The translations under genes were made by a program, and so were the position numbers. A stretch of 64,000 bases of DNA from an uncultured Lachnospiraceae bacterium (GTDB lineage: Bacteria > Bacillota > Clostridia > Lachnospirales > Lachnospiraceae): assembly GCA_946558465.1 (NCBI GenBank), contig CAMNTM010000006.1, positions 105,097 to 169,096 of the forward strand, in the 5' to 3' direction. Every line of letters begins with the position of its first letter. Position 1 is the stretch's first letter. Shown here piece by piece: positions 52,372-61,547 of this stretch. Below the pieces are notes generated by a model. That model saw nothing but the letters and a program-made list of their open reading frames with translations, ran no database searches and was not told the DNA's origin.

Positions 52372-53946
52372 ATGTCGTATATGGCACTATACCGGAAGTT
52401 TCGTCCGGGAGAATTTGACGATGTAAAGGGACAGGACGCGATTGTGTCAACGCTTAAAAATCAGATAAAGGCAGGGCGTATCGGACACGCGTATCTGTTC
52501 TGTGGAACAAGGGGAACAGGAAAGACTACAGTGGCAAAAATATTTGCAAAGGCAGTGAACTGCCAGAGTCCGGCAGATGGAAGCCCCTGCGGGCAATGCC
52601 CGATGTGTCAGTCGATATCTGCGGGAAGCTCCATGAATGTAATTGAAATTGATGCGGCGTCAAATAATGGAGTAGATAATATTCGAGAGATACGGGAAGA
52701 GGTATCATACAGACCGACAGAAGGCAGATATAAGGTGTATATTATAGATGAGGTTCATATGCTTACTGTCGGTGCGTTTAATGCACTTTTAAAAACACTT
52801 GAGGAGCCGCCGGAGTACGTAATCTTTATTTTGGCTACTACGGAGGTGCATAAAATACCGGTTACAATTTTAAGCCGGTGCCAGAGATATGATTTTAAGC
52901 GTATTTCTATTGATACAATTGCTGCTAGACTTAAGGAGCTGATTGATAAGGAGCAGTGGGAAGTCGAGGATAAGGCCGTCCGGTATATTGCAAGAATGGC
53001 GGATGGTTCTATGCGGGATGCTTTAAGCCTTCTTGACCAGTGCTCAGCATTTTATATCGGAGAGGCTCTTACGTATGATCGTGTGCTGGAGGTACTGGGG
53101 GCAGTTGACACAGAGGTGTTCAGCCGTCTGCTTAGAAAGCTTTTGGATTTTGACGTGCATGGGGTTATTGCAATTGTAGATGAGCTTGTCATGCAGGGAA
53201 GAGAGCTTACTCAGCTTGCCTCGGATATAACCTGGTATCTGCGTAATCTTTTATTAGCAAAAAGCTCGGATAATATGGAGGATGTGTTAGATGTATCGAC
53301 GGAGAATCTGGCGAGACTAAAAGAAGAAGCAGAAATGATAGAAGATGATGCGCTGATGCGCTGCATTCGTATTTTTTCTGATTTGACAAATCAGCTGAAA
53401 TTTTCAACTCAAAAAAGAGTACTTTTAGAGATTACCTTGATTAAGCTGTGCAGACCGCAGATGGAGGATAGGCAGGATACCCTGCTTGAGCGGATACGAG
53501 CAGTTGAGAAGCAGCTGGAAAAAGGGATTTCAGGTGCGGCGCCTGCCAGAACAGTGCAGGCGGTAAAGGATGATAATCCCAGCACAGAACTGACAGGTTT
53601 AAAAAAGCCGGAGCTTTTAAAAGCGCTTACAGAGGATGTCAAGACAGTGGTAAGGGATTTCCGCAGGCTCACAGGTGATGTATCGCCGATACTTAAAACT
53701 TATTTGAAAAAAGCGAAGCTGAGTGCAGGAGAAGGGAACCGGCTTATTATTGTACTTCCAGATGCTGTAAGTGCGGGATTTGTCGGAAGTGAAGAACATA
53801 AAAGGGAAATTAAAGAGCTGCTTGAAGAGAAAACCGGAAAACAGATGGAATTAGAAATTCGTTATGTGGAAGAGGGAAGGAGCTTCGAAGACAGCTTTGT
53901 AGATATTGAAAATTTAATTCATATGGAGATAACGGTGGAAGATTGA
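52372..53946 (+). CDS. dnaX: DNA polymerase III tau/gamma subunit
   Basis: 524 residues. Clamp-loader AAA+ domain with RKFRPGEFDDVKGQD, Walker A GTRGTGKTTVAKIF, zinc cysteines (CGQCPMC), Walker B YIIDEVHML and sensor-1 ILATTEVHKIP; domain III to about 360, then a variable tail. A slippery A-AAA-AAG heptamer lies in frame at 53601-53607; a -1 slip would stop at 53676 and give about 435 residues, similar to the E. coli gamma form. The dnaX-ybaB-recR order is conserved. Confidence 0.96.
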   Translation: MSYMALYRKFRPGEFDDVKGQDAIVSTLKNQIKAGRIGHAYLFCGTRGTGKTTVAKIFAKAVNCQSPADGSPCGQCPMCQSISAGSSMNVIEIDAASNNGVDNIREIREEVSYRPTEGRYKVYIIDEVHMLTVGAFNALLKTLEEPPEYVIFILATTEVHKIPVTILSRCQRYDFKRISIDTIAARLKELIDKEQWEVEDKAVRYIARMADGSMRDALSLLDQCSAFYIGEALTYDRVLEVLGAVDTEVFSRLLRKLLDFDVHGVIAIVDELVMQGRELTQLASDITWYLRNLLLAKSSDNMEDVLDVSTENLARLKEEAEMIEDDALMRCIRIFSDLTNQLKFSTQKRVLLEITLIKLCRPQMEDRQDTLLERIRAVEKQLEKGISGAAPARTVQAVKDDNPSTELTGLKKPELLKALTEDVKTVVRDFRRLTGDVSPILKTYLKKAKLSAGEGNRLIIVLPDAVSAGFVGSEEHKREIKELLEEKTGKQMELEIRYVEEGRSFEDSFVDIENLIHMEITVED

Positions 53947-53981
53947 TAGAATTTTAACCGAGCAAAGAGGAGGATTTTATT

Positions 53982-54335
53982 ATGGCGAAAAGAGGAGGGT
54001 TTCCAGGCGGCGGTATGCCGGGCAACATGGCAAATCTCATGAAGCAGGCACAGAAAATGCAGCGTCAGATGGAAGAGCAGGCGAAGGAGATGGAGACAAA
54101 GGAATTTACGGTGGCTGCAGGCGGCGGAGCGGTGGAGGTAACGGTTTCCGGTATGAAGAAGCTTTTGAAACTGAAGCTTAATGAGGAAGTCGTTGATCCG
54201 GACGATATCGAGATGCTGGAAGACCTAATTGTGGCAGCAGTAAACGAGGTTTTTGATAAGGTGGATGCAGAATCGGCATCCTCTATGTCAAAATTCACGG
54301 GCGGTATGGGCGGCGGCATGCCGGGACTTTTCTGA
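53982..54335 (+). CDS. ybaB: YbaB/EbfC nucleoid-associated protein
   Basis: 117 residues. Gly/Met-rich N-terminus ([20 protein letters not shown]), a helix with [16 protein letters not shown], and the central strand region [23 protein letters not shown] typical of YbaB. It binds DNA as a dimer. Located between dnaX and recR as in most bacteria. Ribosome site AGAGGAGGA. Confidence 0.96.
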   Translation: MAKRGGFPGGGMPGNMANLMKQAQKMQRQMEEQAKEMETKEFTVAAGGGAVEVTVSGMKKLLKLKLNEEVVDPDDIEMLEDLIVAAVNEVFDKVDAESASSMSKFTGGMGGGMPGLF

Positions 54336-54371
54336 TGCGCGGCCGGCATACCAGAGAAAGAGGAATTATCT

Positions 54372-54968
54372 ATGGATTATTACAGCAACCAGATCAGCAG
54401 ATTAATTGAAGAATTATCCCGGCTTCCGGGCATTGGTGCAAAGTCAGCGGCGAGGCTGGCTTTTCATTTGATACATATGCCGGCTGAGGAAGTAAAAAGA
54501 CTTGCTGAAGTGATGGTAGAGGCACGGGAAAATGTAAAATACTGCAGTCAGTGCTGCACTCTTACGGATCAGGAAATATGTCCCATCTGCCGTAATGAAA
54601 GCAGAGATCATAAGACGATTATGGTGGTGGAAAATACAAGAGATCTGGCAGCATATGAAAAGACGGGCAAATATAACGGGGTGTATCATGTTCTGCACGG
54701 AGCTATATCTCCAATGCTTGGAATAGGTCCGGGGGATATTAAGCTGAAGGAGCTTATCGAGAGGCTGGAGGGTGATGTGGATGAGGTTATTGTTGCCACG
54801 AATTCCAGTCTGGAAGGAGAAACTACAGCAATGTATATCAGTAAGCTTATTAAACCAATCGGTACGAAGGTAAGCAGGATTGCAAGCGGTGTTCCGGTAG
54901 GCGGCGACTTGGAATATATTGATGAGGTGACGCTGCTTCGTGCACTGGAAGGACGTACAGAGCTGTAA
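54372..54968 (+). CDS. recR: Recombination mediator RecR
   Basis: 198 residues, standard. Helix-hairpin-helix [19 protein letters not shown], zinc finger [18 protein letters not shown], Toprim [16 protein letters not shown] and Walker-B-like C-terminal region ([20 protein letters not shown]). It works with RecF/RecO to load RecA at gaps. Confidence 0.97.
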   Translation: MDYYSNQISRLIEELSRLPGIGAKSAARLAFHLIHMPAEEVKRLAEVMVEARENVKYCSQCCTLTDQEICPICRNESRDHKTIMVVENTRDLAAYEKTGKYNGVYHVLHGAISPMLGIGPGDIKLKELIERLEGDVDEVIVATNSSLEGETTAMYISKLIKPIGTKVSRIASGVPVGGDLEYIDEVTLLRALEGRTEL

Positions 54969-55086
54969 CCCGAAAAAGTTTTTGTCTAATATTGACCAAA
55001 CTTCAGGATACGAGTATAATTTTATTATGCGGGCAGTTAAAATTAAAAAAATAGTTCGCTGCACATATAGAAGGAGGAGCAGAACA

Positions 55087-55743
55087 ATGAAATTTTTCAT
55101 CGACACAGCCAAGGTAGAAGACATTAAAAAGGCAAATGATATGGGTGTTATCTGTGGTGTAACTACGAATCCGTCACTGATTGCAAAGGAAGGACGTGTA
55201 TTTGAAGAGGTTATTGCCGAGATAGCATCTATTGTGGACGGCCCAATCAGTGGTGAGGTAAAGGCTACTACTGTTGATGCGGAGGGAATGATTGCAGAAG
55301 GAAGAGAAATCGCAAAGATTCATCCCAATATGGTAGTCAAGATTCCTATGACTGTCGAAGGCTTAAAGGCATGTAAGCAGCTGACAGCAGAAGGGATTAA
55401 GACAAACGTTACTTTAATCTTTACCGTGAATCAGGCTCTTTTAGCAGCAAAGGCAGGTGCAACCTATGTATCTCCGTTCCTGGGACGTTTGGATGATATT
55501 TCTGTAAGAGGTACAGATTTGATAGCCGAGATTGCGGAAGCTTTCAGTCTTGACTGTGATATAAATACAGAGATTATAGCAGCAAGCGTACGCCATCCGA
55601 TGCACGTAACGGACTGTGCACTGGCAGGTGCTGATATTGCGACTGTTCCGTATTCTGTAATAGAAAAGATGACGCAGCATCCGCTGACAACAGCAGGCAT
55701 TGAGAAATTCCAGGCAGATTATAAAGCTGTATTTGGAGAATAA
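55087..55743 (+). CDS. Transaldolase / fructose-6-phosphate aldolase family
   Basis: 218 residues from ATG 55087 (AGAAGGAGGAG upstream); the open frame upstream of it has no ribosome site. Short TalC/Fsa type: [33 protein letters not shown], catalytic Lys in [33 protein letters not shown]. Beside a split transketolase it most likely works in the non-oxidative pentose phosphate pathway. Confidence 0.93.
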   Translation: MKFFIDTAKVEDIKKANDMGVICGVTTNPSLIAKEGRVFEEVIAEIASIVDGPISGEVKATTVDAEGMIAEGREIAKIHPNMVVKIPMTVEGLKACKQLTAEGIKTNVTLIFTVNQALLAAKAGATYVSPFLGRLDDISVRGTDLIAEIAEAFSLDCDINTEIIAASVRHPMHVTDCALAGADIATVPYSVIEKMTQHPLTTAGIEKFQADYKAVFGE

Positions 55744-55756
55744 GGAGGCGTTTTTC

Positions 55757-56593
55757 ATGAATAAATTAGATCTAATGAAAACTGCGAATGAAATCCGCAA
55801 GGGTATTATCCGAGCTATCCACAGTGCAAAATGCGGACATCCAGGCGGTTCTTTGTCTGCAGCGGATATTTATACATATCTGTACTTTGAGGAGATGAAC
55901 ATTGACCCGAAGGAGCCGAAAAAAGCTGACAGAGACCGTTTTGTATTGTCAAAAGGGCATACGGCGCCGGGGTATTATTCTACTTTAGCACACAGAGGCT
56001 TCTTCCCGGTAGAGGATCTTTTGACTCTGCGTAAGGTGGGGTCTTATCTTCAGGGACATCCGGATATGAAGCATATTCCGGGTGTGGACATGTCAAGCGG
56101 TTCTCTTGGGCAGGGAATTTCAGCAGCAGTAGGAATGGCTGTTTCTGCAAAGCTGTCCGGAGAGGATTATAGAGTGTACACACTTCTCGGCGATGGTGAG
56201 ATTCAGGAAGGGCAGGTGTGGGAGGCCTCTATGCTGGCGGCTCATAGGAAGCTTGATAATCTTGTGGTCATTGTAGATAACAATAATCTTCAGATTGACG
56301 GGGCGATCACAGATGTCAATTCACCATATCCAATTGATAAAAAGTTTGAAGCATTTAATTTCCATGTAATTAATATAGACGGACATGATTTCGATGCGAT
56401 TGCAGCGGCGTTTAAAGAAGCAAGAGAGACTAAAGGACAGCCGACGGCAATTATAGCAAAGACAGTTAAGGGGAAAGATGTGTCCTTTATGGAGAATCAG
56501 GCGGCATGGCACGGGGCAGCTCCAAACGATGAGCAGTTTGAGGTGGCTATGGCAGATTTAGAGAAAGTAGGTGAAGCATTATGTCAGAAGTAA
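55757..56593 (+). CDS. Transketolase, N-terminal (thiamine-binding) subunit
   Basis: 278 residues from ATG 55757 (AAGGAGG at 8 nt). AKCGHPGGSLSAADIYTYLYF, KGHTAPGYYSTLAHRGF, and the thiamine diphosphate/Mg motif LLGDGEIQEGQVWEASMLAAHRKLDNLVVIVDNNN. Forms the active enzyme with the next gene's product. Overlaps that gene by 13 nt. Confidence 0.95.
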   Translation: MNKLDLMKTANEIRKGIIRAIHSAKCGHPGGSLSAADIYTYLYFEEMNIDPKEPKKADRDRFVLSKGHTAPGYYSTLAHRGFFPVEDLLTLRKVGSYLQGHPDMKHIPGVDMSSGSLGQGISAAVGMAVSAKLSGEDYRVYTLLGDGEIQEGQVWEASMLAAHRKLDNLVVIVDNNNLQIDGAITDVNSPYPIDKKFEAFNFHVINIDGHDFDAIAAAFKEARETKGQPTAIIAKTVKGKDVSFMENQAAWHGAAPNDEQFEVAMADLEKVGEALCQK

Positions 56594-57519
56594 AGAAGAT
56601 TGCAACAAGAGAAAGCTACGGTAATGCTTTAGTGGAATTAGGAAAAGAACATGAGGATGTCGTTGTATTAGATGCAGACCTTGCGGCAGCTACAAAGACA
56701 GGAACATTTAAAAAGGCTTTTCCAAAGAGGCATATTGACTGCGGTATTGCAGAGAGCAACATGATGGGAGTTGCAGCAGGAATTGCGACGACCGGAAAGG
56801 TGCCGTTTGCAAGCTCTTTTGCTATGTTTGCAGCCGGACGTGCATTTGAGCAGGTTCGTAACTCCATCGGTTATCCGAAGCTGAATGTAAAAATAGGAGC
56901 TACACATGCAGGTATTTCTGTAGGTGAGGATGGAGCGACTCATCAGTGTAACGAGGATATTGCCCTGATGAGAACGATTCCCGGAATGGTAGTTATTAAT
57001 CCGGCAGATGACATTGAGGCAAAGGCAGCAGTAAAGGCAGCTTATGAGCATGTAGGGCCGGTATATCTCCGTTTTGGCAGACTTGCGGTTCCGGTAATCA
57101 ATGATAATGTAGAATATAAATTTGAGATTGGAAAAGCAGTAACCCTTCGTGAGGGAACGGATGTAACCATTATTGCTTCCGGACTTCCTGTATCTGAGGC
57201 GCTTGAAGCAGCACAGAAATTGGAAGAAGATGGAATCAGTGCACAAGTAATTAACATGCACACGATTAAGCCGTTGGATGAGGAGGCAGTTGTTGCCGCC
57301 GCTGCTCAAACCGGCAAGATTGTAACTGTGGAGGAGCATTCCGTTATCGGAGGGCTGGGCAGCGCAGTTTGTGATGTGGTAGCTCAGAAGGCGCCGGCAA
57401 GGGTTCTGAAGATAGGAGTGAACGATGTATTCGGTGAATCCGGGCCGGCAGTACAGCTGGTTAAAAAATATGGATTAGATGCAGACAGTATCTATGAGAA
57501 AGTAAAGGCATTTGTATAA
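56581..57519 (+). CDS. Transketolase, C-terminal subunit
   Basis: 312 residues. Pyrimidine-binding domain (VLDADLAAATKTG, DCGIAESNMMGVAAGIA, FASSFAMFAAGRAFEQVRN, GATHAGISVGEDGATHQ) and C-terminal domain (VTIIASGLPVSEALEAAQKL). The split transketolase arrangement is frequent in clostridia. A terminator follows 22 nt after the stop. Confidence 0.95.
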   Translation: MSEVKKIATRESYGNALVELGKEHEDVVVLDADLAAATKTGTFKKAFPKRHIDCGIAESNMMGVAAGIATTGKVPFASSFAMFAAGRAFEQVRNSIGYPKLNVKIGATHAGISVGEDGATHQCNEDIALMRTIPGMVVINPADDIEAKAAVKAAYEHVGPVYLRFGRLAVPVINDNVEYKFEIGKAVTLREGTDVTIIASGLPVSEALEAAQKLEEDGISAQVINMHTIKPLDEEAVVAAAAQTGKIVTVEEHSVIGGLGSAVCDVVAQKAPARVLKIGVNDVFGESGPAVQLVKKYGLDADSIYEKVKAFV

Positions 57520-57541
57520 GAAGTACTCGTATGAAAGTACG

Positions 57542-57572
57542 AAAGCACGTCTCAGAAGTGAGGCGTGCTTTT
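57542..57572 (+). terminator. Intrinsic terminator after the transketolase genes
   Basis: 13-bp stem AAAGCACGTCTCA with one G-T pair, GAAG loop, short T run. It can also serve the convergent asnB gene. Confidence 0.88.
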
Positions 57573-57647
57573 GAATGTTCAATTGAATTTTTACAGAGAG
57601 CCGAATATCCGCGGGATATAGCAGAACAACTGCATCATATTCAATGG

Positions 57648-59540
57648 TTAGTTACCGGTATATCGGGCATTCATCGCCGGATGTGCCGGTTTTTCCTGTC
57701 CGAAGAATCGCTCATACCACACCAAAAAGATATATACGGTCCAGATTTTCCGGCTGTTGTCTGTTTTCTCATTACGTTTCTTTCCGAATTTGTGGTCGTC
57801 AAGCATCTTTACAAGAAGCTTTGTATTAAAGAATTTATGAGCATCCTTAGACGTAAACATTTTTCGAACCTTCTTATAATATCTGTCCTCTCGGAGCCAT
57901 ACACGGATTGGAATGGGAAAGCCCAGCTTTTTCTTCTCGGCAGTTTTGCTGCGAATCACACGATCTGCAGCAGCGCGGAGAGCAACCTTTGTTTTTGGTG
58001 CACGTACCTTGTAATCAAGCGGCAGAGTCTCGGCAAGTTCCATAACCTTTTTATCTAAGAACGGAACGCGGACCTCCAGAGAATTGGCCATGCCCATCTT
58101 GTCGCCCTTCATCAGAATGTCATGAACCAGCCACAGATGTAAATCTACATATTGCATTTTCGTCACAGGGTCCTTGCCCTTTACCTTTTCGTATAGAGGT
58201 TTTGTAATTTTCTGGATTTCGGGTCTGCAGCCCTTTTTAAGAAGCTTATTGGCTTCACGTTCTGTGAAAATATTTGTGGCATTTGCAAAATACCTTTCTT
58301 CCAGTGTTTTTCCATGACGTATCAGGAAGCCGCGTCCTTTCATGCCTCGCGGCAGGCAGTATTCTGCAAATTTTCCCAAAATCCTGCGCAGGAAAAGCGG
58401 AATCCGATTGAAGGAAGTGTGCTCCATGGGCTCACAATAGATGTTATATCCTCCGAACAGTTCGTCAGAACCTTCCCCGGAGAGAACAACCTTTACTTTT
58501 TTTGATGCTTCCTCACTCAAAAAAAACAGAGCAATTGCAGCAGGGTCGGCGACGGGTTCATCCATGTAGTATTGAATATCGGAAAGCCTGTTCCAGTATT
58601 CCTCCGGTGTAATTACCTTTGCATCATTTTTCATGTTGATGCTTGCTGCAAATTCCTTTGCGTCTTGGATTTCGCTGTATTTACCTTCGTCAAAGCCGAC
58701 TGTAAAAGTTCGGTCCACCTGGCCTAAGTAAGTAAGATAGCTGGAGTCCACGCCGCTTGACAGATAGGATGCGACTTCAACATCACTGATTTTATGCATG
58801 TTTACAGAATCCCTCATAACAGCCTCAACCGCATCTACAGTCTCTTCAAAGGATTTTTTACAGCTTCCGGTAAAATGCGGTTCAAAATAACGGGTGAATT
58901 GTATTTCTTCATTTTCATAAGTGAAAAAATGTCCTGGCTGCAGACAGAATACATCTTTAAAAAAGGTTTCATTAGTAGGAACAAACTGGAAGGAAAGATA
59001 ATTTCCCAGCGCAGCTTCATTAAAAACCTTGTTGAACTTTGGGTGTTCTATGAAGGATTTAATTTCAGAACCAAATAGAAGTGTTCCGTTCATATGTGCA
59101 TAATAGAGAGGCTTAATTCCAAACATATCTCTCGCGGCAAAAAGCTTTTTTTCTCTCACATCCCATATGGCAAACGCATACATTCCCCGCAGACGCTGTA
59201 AAAGCTTTTCGCCCCATTGCTCAAATCCGTGCAGAATAGTCTCGGAGTCAGTATTTGATACAAAAATATGCCCTGCGTCTATCAATTCTTGGCGAAGCTC
59301 CTGGTAATTATAGATTTCGCCATTGAATACAAGCACTTTGCTTCTATCTTCATTATATAAGGGCTGGTCTCCGACTGAAGACAGATCAATGATACTAAGC
59401 CGCCGGAAACCAAGCGCAGCATTGTCATCTATATATTTTCCTTCACTATCGGGACCGCGGTGGATAATAGTGTTCATCATATTTTCCAGTATAGCTTCCC
59501 GATTTTCAACCTCTCCAACGAATCCGGTAAAACCGCACAT
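57648..59540 (-). CDS. asnB: Asparagine synthase (glutamine-hydrolysing)
   Basis: 630 residues. N-terminal glutaminase with Cys2 after the initiator (MCGFTGFVG), IIHRGPDSEG, RLSIIDLS and VFNGEIYN; synthase domain with PP-loop YLSSGVDSSYLTYL, VVLSGEGSDELFGGY and ADRVIRSKTAEKKKLGFPIP. It makes asparagine from aspartate and glutamine. GGAGAG lies about 12 nt before ATG 59540, and a promoter is at 59579-59607. Confidence 0.96.
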   Translation of the reverse strand: MCGFTGFVGEVENREAILENMMNTIIHRGPDSEGKYIDDNAALGFRRLSIIDLSSVGDQPLYNEDRSKVLVFNGEIYNYQELRQELIDAGHIFVSNTDSETILHGFEQWGEKLLQRLRGMYAFAIWDVREKKLFAARDMFGIKPLYYAHMNGTLLFGSEIKSFIEHPKFNKVFNEAALGNYLSFQFVPTNETFFKDVFCLQPGHFFTYENEEIQFTRYFEPHFTGSCKKSFEETVDAVEAVMRDSVNMHKISDVEVASYLSSGVDSSYLTYLGQVDRTFTVGFDEGKYSEIQDAKEFAASINMKNDAKVITPEEYWNRLSDIQYYMDEPVADPAAIALFFLSEEASKKVKVVLSGEGSDELFGGYNIYCEPMEHTSFNRIPLFLRRILGKFAEYCLPRGMKGRGFLIRHGKTLEERYFANATNIFTEREANKLLKKGCRPEIQKITKPLYEKVKGKDPVTKMQYVDLHLWLVHDILMKGDKMGMANSLEVRVPFLDKKVMELAETLPLDYKVRAPKTKVALRAAADRVIRSKTAEKKKLGFPIPIRVWLREDRYYKKVRKMFTSKDAHKFFNTKLLVKMLDDHKFGKKRNEKTDNSRKIWTVYIFLVWYERFFGQEKPAHPAMNARYTGN

Positions 59541-59578
59541 AGAATGTCACTCTCCTTTTGTCTTTTAGTTTGTCCACT

Positions 59579-59607
59579 ATTATAGCTTTTTTTCAAGATA
59601 AAAACAA
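59579..59607 (-). promoter_or_regulatory. Sigma-A promoter of asnB
   Basis: Minus strand TTGTTT-N17-TATAAT, about 40 nt before the start codon. Confidence 0.7.
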
Positions 59608-59692
59608 CTTTTAAAAATGACTATTCCGTTACTATTCATAGGCAGTGTCAGTAACACGGTTCCTTCGGGAGTCTGTAAAAAGCACAGAATTC

Positions 59693-59722
59693 TTGTGTTA
59701 TAGATAGAGTTGGTGATATAAT
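59693..59722 (+). promoter_or_regulatory. Predicted promoter of the HD-domain gene
   Basis: TTGTGT-N18-TATAAT with an extended -10 (TGA before TATAAT), about 78 nt before the start codon. Confidence 0.55.
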
Positions 59723-59799
59723 AATAAATATTTTGTATTTATGGCTTTGTAAAAAGCTTTAGCTTTAGGAGATTTATAAAGCAAGGAGGCAGGATAATT

Positions 59800-60297
59800 A
59801 TGCTGCGTAAATTCCGCAGAAATGCAGTGCAGAAAGCAAGAGCGCTGCGTAAGAATTTAAAGGATGAATTTTATAAGGAAATAAAAGATATAGCAGAACA
59901 TCCAGTGGTGCTTCGAATGAAACGATATCCGCATCACGGAAGTACGAATTGCTATCAGCATTGTATGAATGTGGCTTATTATAATTATCAATGGTGCAGA
60001 TTCCTTCATTTAGATGCGCGGTCGGCGGCAAGAGCGGGAATGCTGCATGATTTATTTTTGTATGACTGGCATACCCATGCCGCGAAAACAGGAGATTATT
60101 TTCATGGGATGACGCATCCGGGCAGAGCCTATAAAAATGCCGGAAAGCTATTCAGGCTTAATCGTACGGAGGAGGATATCATTTTACATCACATGTGGCC
60201 GGTAACCTTGTTTGGCATACCTCATACGAAAGAAGGATGGATTACGACCCTAACAGACAAGTACTGCGGGGCTTGTGAAACAAGCCGTCGAAAATAA
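59800..60297 (+). CDS. HD-domain phosphohydrolase-like protein
   Basis: 165 residues. HD-type metal site: NCYQHCMNVAYYNY, AGMLHDLFLYDWHTH (His-Asp pair) and GMTHPGRAYKNA, with IILHHMWP later. It probably hydrolyses a phosphate ester, but the substrate is unknown. Basic N-terminus (RKFRRNAVQKARALRK). Ribosome site AAGGAGG. Stand-alone unit with its own promoter. Confidence 0.85.
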   Translation: MLRKFRRNAVQKARALRKNLKDEFYKEIKDIAEHPVVLRMKRYPHHGSTNCYQHCMNVAYYNYQWCRFLHLDARSAARAGMLHDLFLYDWHTHAAKTGDYFHGMTHPGRAYKNAGKLFRLNRTEEDIILHHMWPVTLFGIPHTKEGWITTLTDKYCGACETSRRK

Positions 60298-60404
60298 CAG
60301 GAAGATGCCGGAAATTTCCAGGGACATGTCTCACCAATTGCTAAAATGCGCATAAAGTGTATGCTATCATAAGCAAAAATATGCAAGAATGAGGTGAGGT
60401 TATA

Positions 60405-61487
60405 GTGGAAAGGCAATTTCCAAAAAATGTAAGACAGATAGGAAATGTATGTGACGAGCCTAAGATATATGTAGAAGACTATGTAGATACCTATCTGAGC
60501 CAGCTTCGTGCCAGGGCAGTGGATACACCGATGGCAGCAGCTCTGACCGGAGAGATAGCGGTCCAGGAGGAACAGCCGGTTGTATACATATCAGGAGCAC
60601 TGCAGATAAAAGAAATCGAAGTTAAAGGAACGGAGATTCTAATAAGTGACAGTACAAAAAAAGAAATAGAGGAAAAGCAGAAGGAATATTTCGCAGAGCA
60701 GGAAGTTGTGGGCTGGTGTTTGATTGAAACGGGGCATCCTATGAGTCTGAACCGCGAAATCAAGAAAGTCCATGATAAACTGCTTTCGAAAGAAAATAGT
60801 ATATTTATATGGAAGGATACAACGGAGAACGAAGAGATATTTTTCTCATATAAATATGGTGATCTGATGCAGATGGGCGGGCATTACATATATTATGAAA
60901 GAAATCCCGCCATGCAGAATTATATGATCAATACGCGTAAACAGAATGGCGTTACACCCAGTGAAATGGTTGAGGATCGAGCTGCAAAGGATTTTCGTAG
61001 TGCAATAAGAGAGAAAATGGAGGATAAGGAACAGCGTCAAAATTCAAAAATGCTGTATGTAACAAGTGTCCTTCTTGTAATAATTGTGCTGGCAATTGGT
61101 ATCTCAACCATGAATAATTATGATAAAATGGAATCTGTGCAGAACACATTGGAATCCCTGTCGAGATCGGTAAACGGCTCAGAGGAAGCGCGGGCTTCGG
61201 CAGAACAGACAGAATTACAGGATAAGACAGGGAATGAGCCGGCAGAGGATATGGAGGTATCAGATGGAGAAGAAGCAGAGGTTTCCGCTGAAAAGGCGGC
61301 GGAAACCTCTGCTGTTCAGAATAATTTAGGTGCAGAGGACTTTTATGTTGTAAAGAAAGGAGATACTCTTGACAGTATCAGTATCGAATTATACGGGGAT
61401 AGAGAGCATGTGGAAGCAATTTGTAAAATGAATGGTCTGTCTGACGGCAATCTGATTTTCATAGGACAAAAATTACTGTTACCGTAA
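60405..61487 (+). CDS. Membrane protein with MPN-like domain and C-terminal LysM
   Basis: 360 residues from GTG 60405 (GAGGTGAGG). The N-terminal 170 residues look like an MPN/JAB fold: MAAALTGEIAVQEEQPVVYI, then EVVGWCLIETGHPMSLNREI followed by an acidic strand region; the His-x-His of active JAMM enzymes is missing, so it is probably inactive. A charged coiled stretch, one membrane helix (about 222-242: VTSVLLVIIVLAIGIS), an acidic Ala/Glu-rich linker and one LysM (FYVVKKGDTLDSISIELYG) follow. The topology suggests an inner N-domain and a LysM outside. A 15-bp inverted repeat lies in the linker-coding region. MPN assignment is inference. Confidence 0.75.
   Translation: MERQFPKNVRQIGNVCDEPKIYVEDYVDTYLSQLRARAVDTPMAAALTGEIAVQEEQPVVYISGALQIKEIEVKGTEILISDSTKKEIEEKQKEYFAEQEVVGWCLIETGHPMSLNREIKKVHDKLLSKENSIFIWKDTTENEEIFFSYKYGDLMQMGGHYIYYERNPAMQNYMINTRKQNGVTPSEMVEDRAAKDFRSAIREKMEDKEQRQNSKMLYVTSVLLVIIVLAIGISTMNNYDKMESVQNTLESLSRSVNGSEEARASAEQTELQDKTGNEPAEDMEVSDGEEAEVSAEKAAETSAVQNNLGAEDFYVVKKGDTLDSISIELYGDREHVEAICKMNGLSDGNLIFIGQKLLLP
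61274..61313 (+). repeat. 15-bp perfect inverted repeat inside the linker of the MPN-LysM gene
   Basis: AGCAGAGGTTTCCGC at 61274-61288 and its exact complement at 61299-61313, 10-nt loop. It encodes part of the low-complexity Glu/Ala linker between the membrane helix and LysM. Confidence 0.9.
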
Positions 61488-61547
61488 TGAAAAATATGGT
61501 ACAATGGACGCATAGCAGTAAAGACCAAAAGAACGAAAGGAAGTTAC

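Noticed and set aside
57531..58058. Open frame on the plus strand across the 3' end of asnB
   Set aside because: It lies opposite the conserved asparagine synthase coding region and starts inside a terminator hairpin; no known motif or ribosome site supports it.
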